Source: an uncultured Streptomyces sp.
GTDB lineage: Bacteria > Actinomycetota > Actinomycetes > Streptomycetales > Streptomycetaceae
Direction: 5' to 3'
DNA: 5,498 nt
Assembly (NCBI GenBank): GCA_946480485.1
Contig: CAMLJW010000366.1
Location: 1 to 5,498 of the forward strand
Position numbers and translations under genes: made by a program. Below the pieces are notes generated by a model, which worked only from the letters and a program-made list of their open reading frames with translations, made no database searches and had not been told where the DNA came from. Below are positions 1 to 5,037 of this stretch, piece after piece (positions within the stretch are counted from its first letter, which is position 1; each line of letters starts with the position of its first letter).

Positions 1-123
1 GAGCGCGGAGTTGATCTCGGTGACGACGGCGGGATCGAGGTCGGCGGAGAGATCAACGCCGAGGATCTCGGCGCCGATCCGGCCGCCGATCCTGCGGATG
101 TCGAAGCCGGTGCTGGTGGTCAT
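1..123 (-). CDS. TauD/TfdA-family Fe(II)/2-oxoglutarate dioxygenase, N-terminal 41 codons (partial)
   Basis: The gene starts at ATG 123-121 and runs off the left edge with no stop. The visible N-terminus has the segment GRIGAEILGVDLSADL (about residues 14-29), the conserved opening strand pattern of TauD/TfdA dioxygenases. These non-haem iron enzymes use 2-oxoglutarate and O2 to hydroxylate sulfonates, sulfate esters or other substrates, so that the hydroxylated product breaks down and releases sulfite or sulfate. The HxD...H iron-binding motif lies beyond the window and cannot be checked. The start is supported by AAAGGA at 137-132, 8 nt upstream of the ATG. The gene lies 125 nt downstream of the flavin monooxygenase gene, behind a tandem repeat, and is probably the next gene of the same operon. 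The family assignment is good. The choice between taurine, alkylsulfate or another substrate is open. Confidence 0.8.
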   Translation of the reverse strand, partial: MTTSTGFDIRRIGGRIGAEILGVDLSADLDPAVVTEINSAL

Positions 124-139
124 GTGCGGGTTCCTTTCG

Positions 140-184
140 GGAGGTGACCGGTCAGGAGGTGACCGGTCGGGAGGCGATCGGTTG
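140..184. repeat. Three tandem copies of a 15-bp repeat, with a fourth partial copy nearby
   Basis: On the plus strand the unit GGAGGTGACCGGTCA stands at 140-154, nearly identically at 155-169 (last base G), and in degenerate form at 170-184 (GGAGGCGATCGGTTG). A partial fourth copy, GGAGGTGATGGGCAT, lies at 195-209 after 10 bases. The array sits in the gap between the monooxygenase and dioxygenase genes. In the transcript (minus strand) each unit reads roughly GACCGGTCACCTCC. It may have arisen by slippage. A role as an RNA structure or protein site is possible. Confidence 0.85.
146..168 (-). promoter_or_regulatory. Intercistronic RNA hairpin upstream of the dioxygenase gene
   Basis: Two copies of the self-complementary octamer GACCGGTC (146-153 and 161-168) flank a 7-nt spacer, so the transcript can form a perfect 8-bp stem. 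The loop reads ACCUCCU in the mRNA, matching the anti-Shine-Dalgarno tail of 16S rRNA. The hairpin ends 8 nt before the AAAGGA ribosome-binding site of the dioxygenase gene (137-132). It is followed by no U-run, so it is not a typical terminator. Possible jobs are mRNA stabilisation or modulation of dioxygenase translation. The structure is seen in the sequence and its function is inferred. Confidence 0.45.
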
Positions 185-248
185 TGGGGCGGTCAGGAGG
201 TGATGGGCATGGAGGTTCCCTTGGCACCCTGCGGGGGCTGCCCTTCTC

Positions 249-1583
249 CTACGTCTGTCGTGGCCAGGCGGTTGGCGGGGCGGGCCAGCCGTAGTGCTCG
301 CGCAGCGTGCGGCCGGTGTACCTGGTGCGGAAGAGGCCGCGCTGTTGGAGGATCGGTACGACGTGGTCGACGAAGTCCTCCAGGCCGCCCGGTAGATGGG
401 GCGGCATGATGTTGAAGCCGTCGGCGGCGCCCTGGGTGAACCACTCCTCGAGCTGGTCGGCTATCTGCTCGGGCGTGCCGGCGAAGGCGCGGTGGCCGCG
501 TCCGGCGCCGAGGCGGGCGATGAGCTCGCGCAGGGTGAGGCCGTCGCGGCGGGCGAGATCGGCGACGAGCGTGAAGCGGCTCTTGTTGCCGTTGATGTCC
601 CGCTCCTCGGGAAGATGGGGCAGAGGCCCGTCCAGCGGCAGCCCGGTCAGGTCGGTGCCGAGCATCCCGGACAGCTGGGCGAGCCCGTACTCGGGGACCT
701 GGAGGTCCGTCAGTTCCTGCTCCAGCGCGTGGGCCTCGGCCTCGGTGGATCCGATGACGGGGGCGATGCCGGGGAGGACGAGCAGCTGGTCCTCGGTGCG
801 GCCGTATCGGGCCAGCCGCGATTTGAGGTCCTTGTAGAAGGACTGGCCGTCGGCGAGGGTCTGCTGGGCGGTGAAGACGGCCTCGGCGTACTGGGCGGCG
901 AACTCCTTGCCGTCCTCCGACGAGCCGGCCTGCACCAGCAGCGGGTAACCCTGTGGGCTGCGCGGTACGTTCAGCGGGCCCTGCACCCCGAAATGCTTCC
1001 CGCGGTGTTCGATCTTCCGCACCTTGCCGGTGTCGGCGTAGACGCCGCGCTCACGGTCGAGCAGGATCGCGTCGTCCTCCCAGCTGTCCCACAGCTTGGT
1101 GGCGACCTCGATGAACTCCCGCGCCCGCTCGTAGCGCAGGCCGTGCTCCAAGTGTTCGTCCTGCCCGAAGTTGCGGGCCTCGTTCACGGTGCCGGAGGTG
1201 ACGATGTTCCAACCGGAGCGGCCGCCGCTGATGTGGTCCAGGGAGGCGAACTTGCGGGCCGTGTGGAACGGCTCGTTGAAGGTGGTGGAGACGGTGGCGA
1301 TCAGGCCGACGTGCTCGGTGACCGCCGCCAGGGCGGACAGCAGGGTGAGCGGTTCGAAGCCGCCGAGCGCGTTGTGCCTGACCTTGCCCCCCAGGGCGAG
1401 GCCGTCGGCGAGGAAGACGGAGTCGAGCAGGCCGCGTTCGGCGGTCCGCGCGAGGTGCTGGAAGTAGGGAAGGTCGGTGACGCGTTCGGGCTGGGTGCGC
1501 GGGTGCCGCCAGGCGGCGTCGTGGTGGCCGGCGTTCATCAGGAAGGCGTTGAGATGCAGCTGCCGGTGTCTGGTCGCGGTCAT
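249..1583 (-). CDS. NtaA/DmoA/SnaA-family FMN-dependent monooxygenase (LLM class)
   Basis: This 444-residue protein is the usual length for the NtaA/SnaA/DszA/DmoA branch of luciferase-like monooxygenases. These are cytoplasmic enzymes that use FMNH2 from a separate reductase and O2 to cleave C-S or C-N bonds or oxidise sulfur compounds. Family motifs are clear: the opening LHLNAFLMNAGHHDAAWRHP (residues 9-28), STTFNEPFHTARKFASLDH (99-117), SGGRSGWNIVTS (119-130), YERAREFIEV (151-160), GYPLLVQAGSS (212-222), and a C-terminal GTPEQIADQLEEWF block leading into DGFNIMPPHLP. The start at ATG 1583 has GAGGA at 1593-1589, 5 nt upstream. The stop is TAG. The gene lies 72 nt downstream of the permease gene and before a TauD-type dioxygenase, a context that favours an organosulfur substrate over nitrilotriacetate or EDTA. 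No flavin reductase is in the window. Reading frame and motifs are intact. Confidence 0.9.
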   Translation of the reverse strand: MTATRHRQLHLNAFLMNAGHHDAAWRHPRTQPERVTDLPYFQHLARTAERGLLDSVFLADGLALGGKVRHNALGGFEPLTLLSALAAVTEHVGLIATVSTTFNEPFHTARKFASLDHISGGRSGWNIVTSGTVNEARNFGQDEHLEHGLRYERAREFIEVATKLWDSWEDDAILLDRERGVYADTGKVRKIEHRGKHFGVQGPLNVPRSPQGYPLLVQAGSSEDGKEFAAQYAEAVFTAQQTLADGQSFYKDLKSRLARYGRTEDQLLVLPGIAPVIGSTEAEAHALEQELTDLQVPEYGLAQLSGMLGTDLTGLPLDGPLPHLPEERDINGNKSRFTLVADLARRDGLTLRELIARLGAGRGHRAFAGTPEQIADQLEEWFTQGAADGFNIMPPHLPGGLEDFVDHVVPILQQRGLFRTRYTGRTLREHYGWPAPPTAWPRQT

Positions 1584-1655
1584 GAGGGTCCTCGGATCGG
1601 GGCGGCGAGATGCTCGGGGGAGAGGGAGGGGCCGTGGGGCGACAGGGCGGCCGGG

Positions 1656-2606
1656 TCAGCCGTCGGCGGGTACGCGCCAGGAGCTGAGCCGCCGTTCCAG
1701 GGCCACCAGGAACTGGTTGAAAGCCACGCCGATGGCGGAGATCGTGATGATCCCCGCGTACATCTGCGGGATCGCGAAGTTGTACTGCGAGGCGTTGATC
1801 AGATAGCCGAGGCCCGCCTTGGCGCCGATCATCTCGGCGGCGACCAGCACCAGAATGGACACCGCTCCGGCCAGCCGGATGCCGGTGAACATCACCGGCA
1901 CCGAGGACGGCAGGATGACCTTCTGGAACAGCCGGGGCGCGGACAGGGCCATCGACTTCGCGAGTTTCAGCAGGGTCGGGTCGATGTTGCGGACCGCGCT
2001 GATGGTGTTGAGCAGGATCGGCCAGGTGCACGCGTACACCACGATGGAGATCTTCGAGGCCTCGCCGATGCCCAGCAGCAGCACGAACACCGGCAGCAGG
2101 GCCAGAGCGGCGGTGTTGCGGAAGGCCTCCAGCAGCGGGCCGAGGAGGTCGGCGACCGGCCGGTACCAGCCGATCAGCAGCCCGAGCGGGACGGCGAGGG
2201 CCACGGCGAGCCCGAATCCGCTGAACGAGCGCACCAGGCTGGCGCGCGCGTTGTCGGCGAGCTGACCGTCGGCTGCCAGCCCCCACCAGGCGCGGGCGAC
2301 CTCGCTGAACGGCGGCAGGAAGACCCGGTCGACCAGGCCGAGTCGCGGTGCGGTCTCCCACAACAGCAGCAGAGCCACGATCGCCGCGGACTTGGTTGCC
2401 CCGTTCAGCAGTAGGTACGGCAGTCGGCGGATCGCACGACGGACCCGGGGCGTGGGGGACGGGACTCGGCGCACGTCCGACGGTGCGGTGTCAGGTGGCG
2501 CGGACGCGGCGGTCGTAGGAGGGGAAGAGGCCGGGACGGGCTTGGTGACGCTCTCCGCGCCCGGCACCGTGGTCTTGTCGGTGGCCGTGCCGGTTGTGGG
2601 GCTCAT
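1656..2606 (-). CDS. ABC transporter permease, SsuC/TauC type
   Basis: This is the membrane subunit of a nitrate/sulfonate/taurine-type importer (316 residues). About six hydrophobic segments can be seen, near residues 73-88, 130-147, 161-179, 184-203, 238-258 and 281-300. The cytoplasmic EAA loop that docks on the ATPase lies at about 210-240 (PTLLKLAKSMALSAPRLFQK, then VILPSSVP). The first 60 or so residues are a Thr/Ser/Pro/Ala-rich, probably disordered tail followed by a basic patch (RVRRAIRR). The protein is therefore some 45-60 residues longer than typical SsuC. The ATG at 2606 is preferred because it overlaps the ATPase stop (ATGA) and has a strong AAGGAGGAGG at 2623-2614, with 7 nt spacing. 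A GTG at residue 45 is possible but has no visible ribosome-binding site. Translation is probably coupled to the ATPase gene. Confidence 0.9.
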   Translation of the reverse strand: MSPTTGTATDKTTVPGAESVTKPVPASSPPTTAASAPPDTAPSDVRRVPSPTPRVRRAIRRLPYLLLNGATKSAAIVALLLLWETAPRLGLVDRVFLPPFSEVARAWWGLAADGQLADNARASLVRSFSGFGLAVALAVPLGLLIGWYRPVADLLGPLLEAFRNTAALALLPVFVLLLGIGEASKISIVVYACTWPILLNTISAVRNIDPTLLKLAKSMALSAPRLFQKVILPSSVPVMFTGIRLAGAVSILVLVAAEMIGAKAGLGYLINASQYNFAIPQMYAGIITISAIGVAFNQFLVALERRLSSWRVPADG

Positions 2607-3439
2607 ACGGAAGCCTCCTCCTTCTCCAACTGCTGGGCCTTGGCCACCTCGTCGTGCAGCAGCGACCAGATCTGATGGCGGTGCCGCGCGAACTCGGGAC
2701 TGGAGCGGAGGTCGTCCGTCGCCGTACGGGAGTCGAACGCGACCGGCACGATCTCCTTGATGCGACCCGGCCGGGACGTCATGACGGCGACGCGCTGTCC
2801 CAGATAGACGGCCTCGTCAATGCCGTGCGTGATGAACACGACGGTCTTGCCGGTGCGCTGCCAGATGCGCAGCAGCTCGTCCTGCAGCGACTCCCGGGTC
2901 TGGGCCTCCAGCGCGGCGAACGGCTCGTCCATCAGCAGCACATCGGGGTCGTACGCGAGACTGCGGGCGATCGCCACCCGCTGCCGCATCCCGCCCGACA
3001 GCTCCTGCGGATGGCGGTCCTCGAACCCGGACAGGCCGACCAGGTCGAGGAACTCCCGGGCCTGTGCGGCCCGTTGACGCCGTGGAACGCCAGTGGACTC
3101 CAGTCCGAACTCGACATTGCCCTGCGCCGTGCGCCACGGCAGCAGCGCGTACTGCTGGAACACGATGCCGCGGTCCAGGCCCGGGCCGGTGACGGGCTTG
3201 CCGTCCAGCAGGATCCGCCCGCCGGTGGGCCGGCCCAGGCCGCCGAGTAGATCCAGCAGCGTCGACTTTCCGCAGCCGCTGGGACCCACGAGGACGACGA
3301 ACTCGCCCGCCGCTATCTCCAGGTCGATGCCGTCGAGGGCGGTGAACCGGGACGCCTGCCGATCCCCCTTGCGGTCCTTGACGGTGAATTCCTTTCGTAC
3401 GTCCTCGAACACGATCTTGGGTGTGGGGGATTCCGGCAT
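2603..3439 (-). CDS. ABC transporter ATP-binding protein, SsuB/TauB type
   Basis: This is the nucleotide-binding subunit (278 residues) that powers the importer on the inner membrane face. All ABC motifs are present in order: Walker A GPSGCGKST (52-60), Q-loop FQQYALLPW (94-102), signature LSGGMRQR (147-154), Walker B VLLMDEP (167-173) and the switch histidine in FITHGIDEA (H205). The D-loop reads AALE, with Glu178 where Asp is usual, a conservative change. The FQQYALLPW and DEPFAALEAQTR pattern is typical of the nitrate/sulfonate/taurine transporter group. The start at ATG 3439 lies 3 nt after the stop of the binding-protein gene, with GGGAG at 3451-3447 inside that gene. The stop overlaps the permease start by ATGA. 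The reading frame is intact, unlike the binding-protein gene upstream. Confidence 0.93.
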   Translation of the reverse strand: MPESPTPKIVFEDVRKEFTVKDRKGDRQASRFTALDGIDLEIAAGEFVVLVGPSGCGKSTLLDLLGGLGRPTGGRILLDGKPVTGPGLDRGIVFQQYALLPWRTAQGNVEFGLESTGVPRRQRAAQAREFLDLVGLSGFEDRHPQELSGGMRQRVAIARSLAYDPDVLLMDEPFAALEAQTRESLQDELLRIWQRTGKTVVFITHGIDEAVYLGQRVAVMTSRPGRIKEIVPVAFDSRTATDDLRSSPEFARHRHQIWSLLHDEVAKAQQLEKEEASV

Positions 3440-3442
3440 GGG

Positions 3443-4489
3443 TCAGCTCCCGTTCTTTGCAGGGGAGGAGGACGTGTCATCGCCGTTGAAGTCATTGGTG
3501 TAGAGGTCCGACAACGTGACCTGGTCCTTCTTGATGTCGCCGCGCTCGGCCAGCCAGTCGATCCACAACTGCAGTTCCTTGCCGGTGATCCGACCCGCCG
3601 TCTCGGCGACGCCGTAGGACCGCCAGTACTTCAGCGGTGCGGTGTCCTCGTTGCGGCCTCGCTTCTTCACGATGTCCGTCATCCTGGCGACGACTTCTTC
3701 GTGCGGAGTGGAACGGGACCACTCGATGGCTTTTCCGACGGCGGTGACGAAGGTCCGGGTTGTGTCGGGGTTCTGCTGCAGGAAGCGGTCGGTCATCACA
3801 TAGGTGCCGGCGCTGAACGTTCCGAGCAGTTGATAGTCGGTGAACAGCGGGCGGATGCCCCCGGTTGCCAGGGCCTTGTCGCGCATGATGCCGCCGAACA
3901 CGGCGACCTAGATTTGCTTCTGACGCAGCGTCTGCTCGGTGTTGACCGGAGGCACCACGAGGGGCTCGACCTTGCCGATTTCCGCCCGGGACAGACCGCC
4001 TCGCTGCAGATAGATGTCGAGCGTGGCCTCGGCATGGGCTCCGAGGGTGTTCATCCCGACCTTCTTGCCGATCAGGTCCCTGGCCGAGCGGATCGGGCTG
4101 TCCTTGAGGACGTAGAACCCGTTGTAAACGTACGTGTCGGCGCCGTAGTAGCTGATGACCGCCTTGACAGGCGCGCCGTTCGCGGCCAGTTTCACGACCG
4201 CGCCGTTGAACGCGCCGCCGAAGTCGACCTGGCCCGTGGCCGCGGACTGGATGTCCTGCGGCCCGCTGATGGTGTTGCCGACCCACTCCAGCTTCACGTC
4301 GCCCAGATAGCCGAGGTCCTCGGCCAGCTCCGGCAGGGTGACCTGGCTCGCCCAGCCCTGGTACCGGAGGGTCTGGGTCTGGCCCGCGCCGGACGTTGCT
4401 CCGGTTGCGGTCGTGCCGCAGCCCACGGCCACCGCCGAAAGGCCGAGCAGAGTGAGGAACTGGCGTCGAGTCGATGCCGTCGTGGCCAT
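3443..4489 (-). pseudogene. Substrate-binding lipoprotein of a sulfonate/taurine-type ABC importer, interrupted by an in-frame TAG
   Basis: The reading frame spans 348 codons before its final TGA and would encode an SsuA/TauA-like periplasmic-type binding protein, exported and lipid-anchored. The N-terminus has a twin-arginine signal (STRRQFLTLLGLSAVAVGC, RR at 8-9) ending in a lipobox with Cys24, so Tat export is likely. The mature part has the expected elements: a first strand RYQGWAS, SGPQDIQSAATGQVDFGG, DLIGKKVGMNTLGAHAE, then RDKALATGGIRPLFTDYQ. Codon 194 (3910-3908) is TAG, between RQKQI and VAVFGG. Frame and homology-like pattern continue unchanged beyond it, so this is a substitution and not a frameshift. 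The fragments are residues 1-193 and a 152-codon tail that could only restart at GTG 3901 or ATG 3886, without a signal peptide. GAG or CAG to TAG would each need one change. The start at ATG 4489 has AGGA at 4500-4497. Loss of the protein, readthrough and sequence error remain possible. Confidence 0.85.
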
Positions 4490-4567
4490 GGAGAGGTCCT
4501 GTTCAAGTGAAGTCGTATGTGCGGGTGGGACGGCGGGTCAGTGATGCGCCGAAGGTGATCGCTGTGG

Positions 4568-4590
4568 CCCTGAAAACCAGTCGGTCAGGG
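4568..4590 (-). promoter_or_regulatory. Stem-loop upstream of the binding-protein gene (possible attenuator element)
   Basis: In the transcript CCCUGA (4590-4585) pairs perfectly with UCAGGG (4573-4568) around an 11-nt loop. The stem can be extended outward, with a bulge, by UGUG (near 4599-4596) against CACA (near 4566-4563). It lies about 80 nt before the binding-protein start. No U-tract follows. It could be the terminator or anti-terminator half of a leader-peptide attenuation system, or incidental. Confidence 0.35.
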
Positions 4591-4636
4591 AATGGCACAC
4601 GGCCGAACGGCGGGAGAGGGAGACCTCACCGGCAGT

Positions 4637-4650
4637 GGCTGCGAGCAGCC
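4637..4650 (-). promoter_or_regulatory. Small stem-loop in the operon leader
   Basis: The transcript reads GGCUG CUCG CAGCC, a 5-bp stem with a tetraloop, flanked by CCG and CGG that could extend it with a bulge on the 3' side. It is short and GC-rich, so chance is a real possibility in this DNA. Confidence 0.3.
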
Positions 4651-4714
4651 CGGCGTTTACGGAAACAGCGAGGCGCGGAGGCCAGATGTGAATGGGAGCG
4701 TGGGAGAGCGGCGC

Positions 4715-4740
4715 CCGTCGGTGGGTTCAGAAACCGACGG
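4715..4740 (-). promoter_or_regulatory. Perfect 8-bp hairpin overlapping the end of the leader peptide gene (putative attenuator)
   Basis: In the transcript CCGUCGGU (4740-4733) pairs perfectly with ACCGACGG (4722-4715) around a 10-nt loop that contains the leader peptide's UGA stop codon (4729-4727). The 5' arm starts one base after the single cysteine codon of the leader (UGU, 4744-4742). A ribosome waiting at that codon, or stopping at UGA, would cover part of the stem, while a ribosome that has left would let it form. A competing inner pairing GGUU/AACC (4735-4732 with 4727-4724) also exists. This geometry is what translation-linked attenuation needs. The mechanism itself is inferred. Confidence 0.6.
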
Positions 4741-4816
4741 CACAGAGGGCGCTGGCCTGACGTCGCAGGTCGACGTGCAGGCGCGCGGCGAGGTTCTCGG
4801 ACTTGCTCACAGCCAT
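4727..4816 (-). CDS. Short leader peptide (29 residues), probably cysteine-responsive
   Basis: ATG 4816-4814 to TGA 4729-4727 encodes a 29-residue peptide with the core RLHVDLRRQASALC followed by AVGF. The pattern HVDL-R-R-...-A-C near the C-terminus matches the short 'putative leader peptides' annotated upstream of sulfur uptake and assimilation genes in Streptomyces and relatives. The single Cys codon (TGT) is residue 25, and a perfect hairpin begins one base after it. It precedes the sulfonate-type transporter genes by 237 nt on the same strand, which fits a sensor of cysteine or Cys-tRNA supply. No good Shine-Dalgarno sequence precedes the ATG (GGAA lies 15 nt away), which is a weak point. 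GTG at residue 3 is an alternative start. An in-frame TGA lies upstream, so the frame cannot be much longer. Family recognition is from memory of the motif, without a search. Confidence 0.7.
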   Translation of the reverse strand: MAVSKSENLAARLHVDLRRQASALCAVGF

Positions 4817-4864
4817 GAGAGTCGCAGCGAATTCCAGCCAGGTCAACGTCGCTTGCGTGGCTGT

Positions 4865-4878
4865 CTCATACTGTCAAC
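4865..4878 (-). promoter_or_regulatory. Tentative promoter element for the leader and operon
   Basis: The minus strand reads TTGACA at 4878-4873, then G, then TATGAG at 4870-4865. TATGAG could serve as a -10 element, with transcription starting about 40-45 nt before the leader ATG, but no good -35 lies 16-18 nt upstream of it. TTGACA could be a -35, but nothing -10-like lies at the right distance. Another TTGACC (4940-4935) has only the weak GGCAAT 17 nt downstream. A promoter is expected in this stretch on context. The exact element is uncertain. Confidence 0.25.
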
Positions 4879-4942
4879 AGCCCGACATGTGAGTGAAGTG
4901 CGGTGTTTACAATTGCCTGGATTCCAGTTTGCGTGGTCAATG

Positions 4943-4977
4943 CCGCTCATTGCCGGAGCGGCCGGAAAGAGACCGGC
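4943..4977. repeat. Two adjoining inverted repeats between genes
   Basis: CCGCTC at 4943-4948 is the exact reverse complement of GAGCGG at 4956-4961, giving a 6-bp stem and 7-nt loop. GCCGG at 4961-4965 likewise matches CCGGC at 4973-4977, a 5-bp stem with a 7-nt loop. On the minus strand they lie downstream of the SfnB-like remnant and could be a weak terminator for it, though no U-run follows. They could also be operator sites just upstream of the operon promoter. Confidence 0.35.
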
Positions 4978-5037
4978 TCGATTCATTTTCGGCGCGATGA
5001 GTCTGCTGTCGGTCCGGCACTCCGGGCGCCCGTTCGG

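Larger units (their letters stand above)
4490..4726 (-). other. Long leader between the leader peptide and the binding-protein gene
   Basis: These 237 bases hold no convincing gene on either strand. Plus-strand open frames here lack ribosome-binding sites and family features. As RNA on the minus strand the stretch can form several stem-loops, listed separately (4715-4740, 4637-4650, 4568-4590). No run of U follows any of them, so a classic intrinsic terminator is not visible. High-GC actinomycetes often use hairpins without U-tracts or Rho. A small inverted repeat GTTT/AAAC also lies near 4655-4666. The length and structure suit a regulated 5' untranslated region. Confidence 0.5.
4817..5037. 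other. Intergenic region between the SfnB-like remnant and the leader peptide
   Basis: These 221 bases contain no supportable gene. They are locally less G/C-rich than the coding regions (near 4890-4990), as expected of a promoter region. They hold the tentative promoter, two adjoining inverted repeats (4943-4961 and 4961-4977), a palindromic CGGGCGCCCG at 5023-5032 just after the remnant's stop, and repeated short words: ATTCCAG, TTGCGTGG and GGTCAA each occur twice, in 4831-4860 and 4921-4940. Confidence 0.5.

Noticed and set aside
193..210. Five-codon frame MPITS before the dioxygenase gene
   Set aside because: It has AAGGGA upstream at reasonable spacing, but a five-codon frame is too short to distinguish from chance and shows no regulatory codons.
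1051..2361. Minus-strand open frame of 436 codons crossing the permease-monooxygenase junction
   Set aside because: It is an out-of-frame reading of both real genes, extremely Arg/Pro/Ala-rich and without motifs.
396..2414. Long plus-strand open frame of 672 codons
   Set aside because: It lies opposite the intact monooxygenase and permease genes and arises from their GC-rich third positions. It has low-complexity Gln/Gly/Asp-rich sequence with no family pattern and spans the gap between the two genes.
4490..4726. SAM, cobalamin or other known riboswitch in the leader
   Set aside because: No recognisable conserved riboswitch core was seen. The leader peptide with adjacent hairpin explains the region better.
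5023..5032. Palindrome CGGGCGCCCG as terminator of the SfnB-like remnant
   Set aside because: A perfect palindrome has no room for a loop, and no U-run follows. In DNA this rich in G and C it is easily expected by chance.
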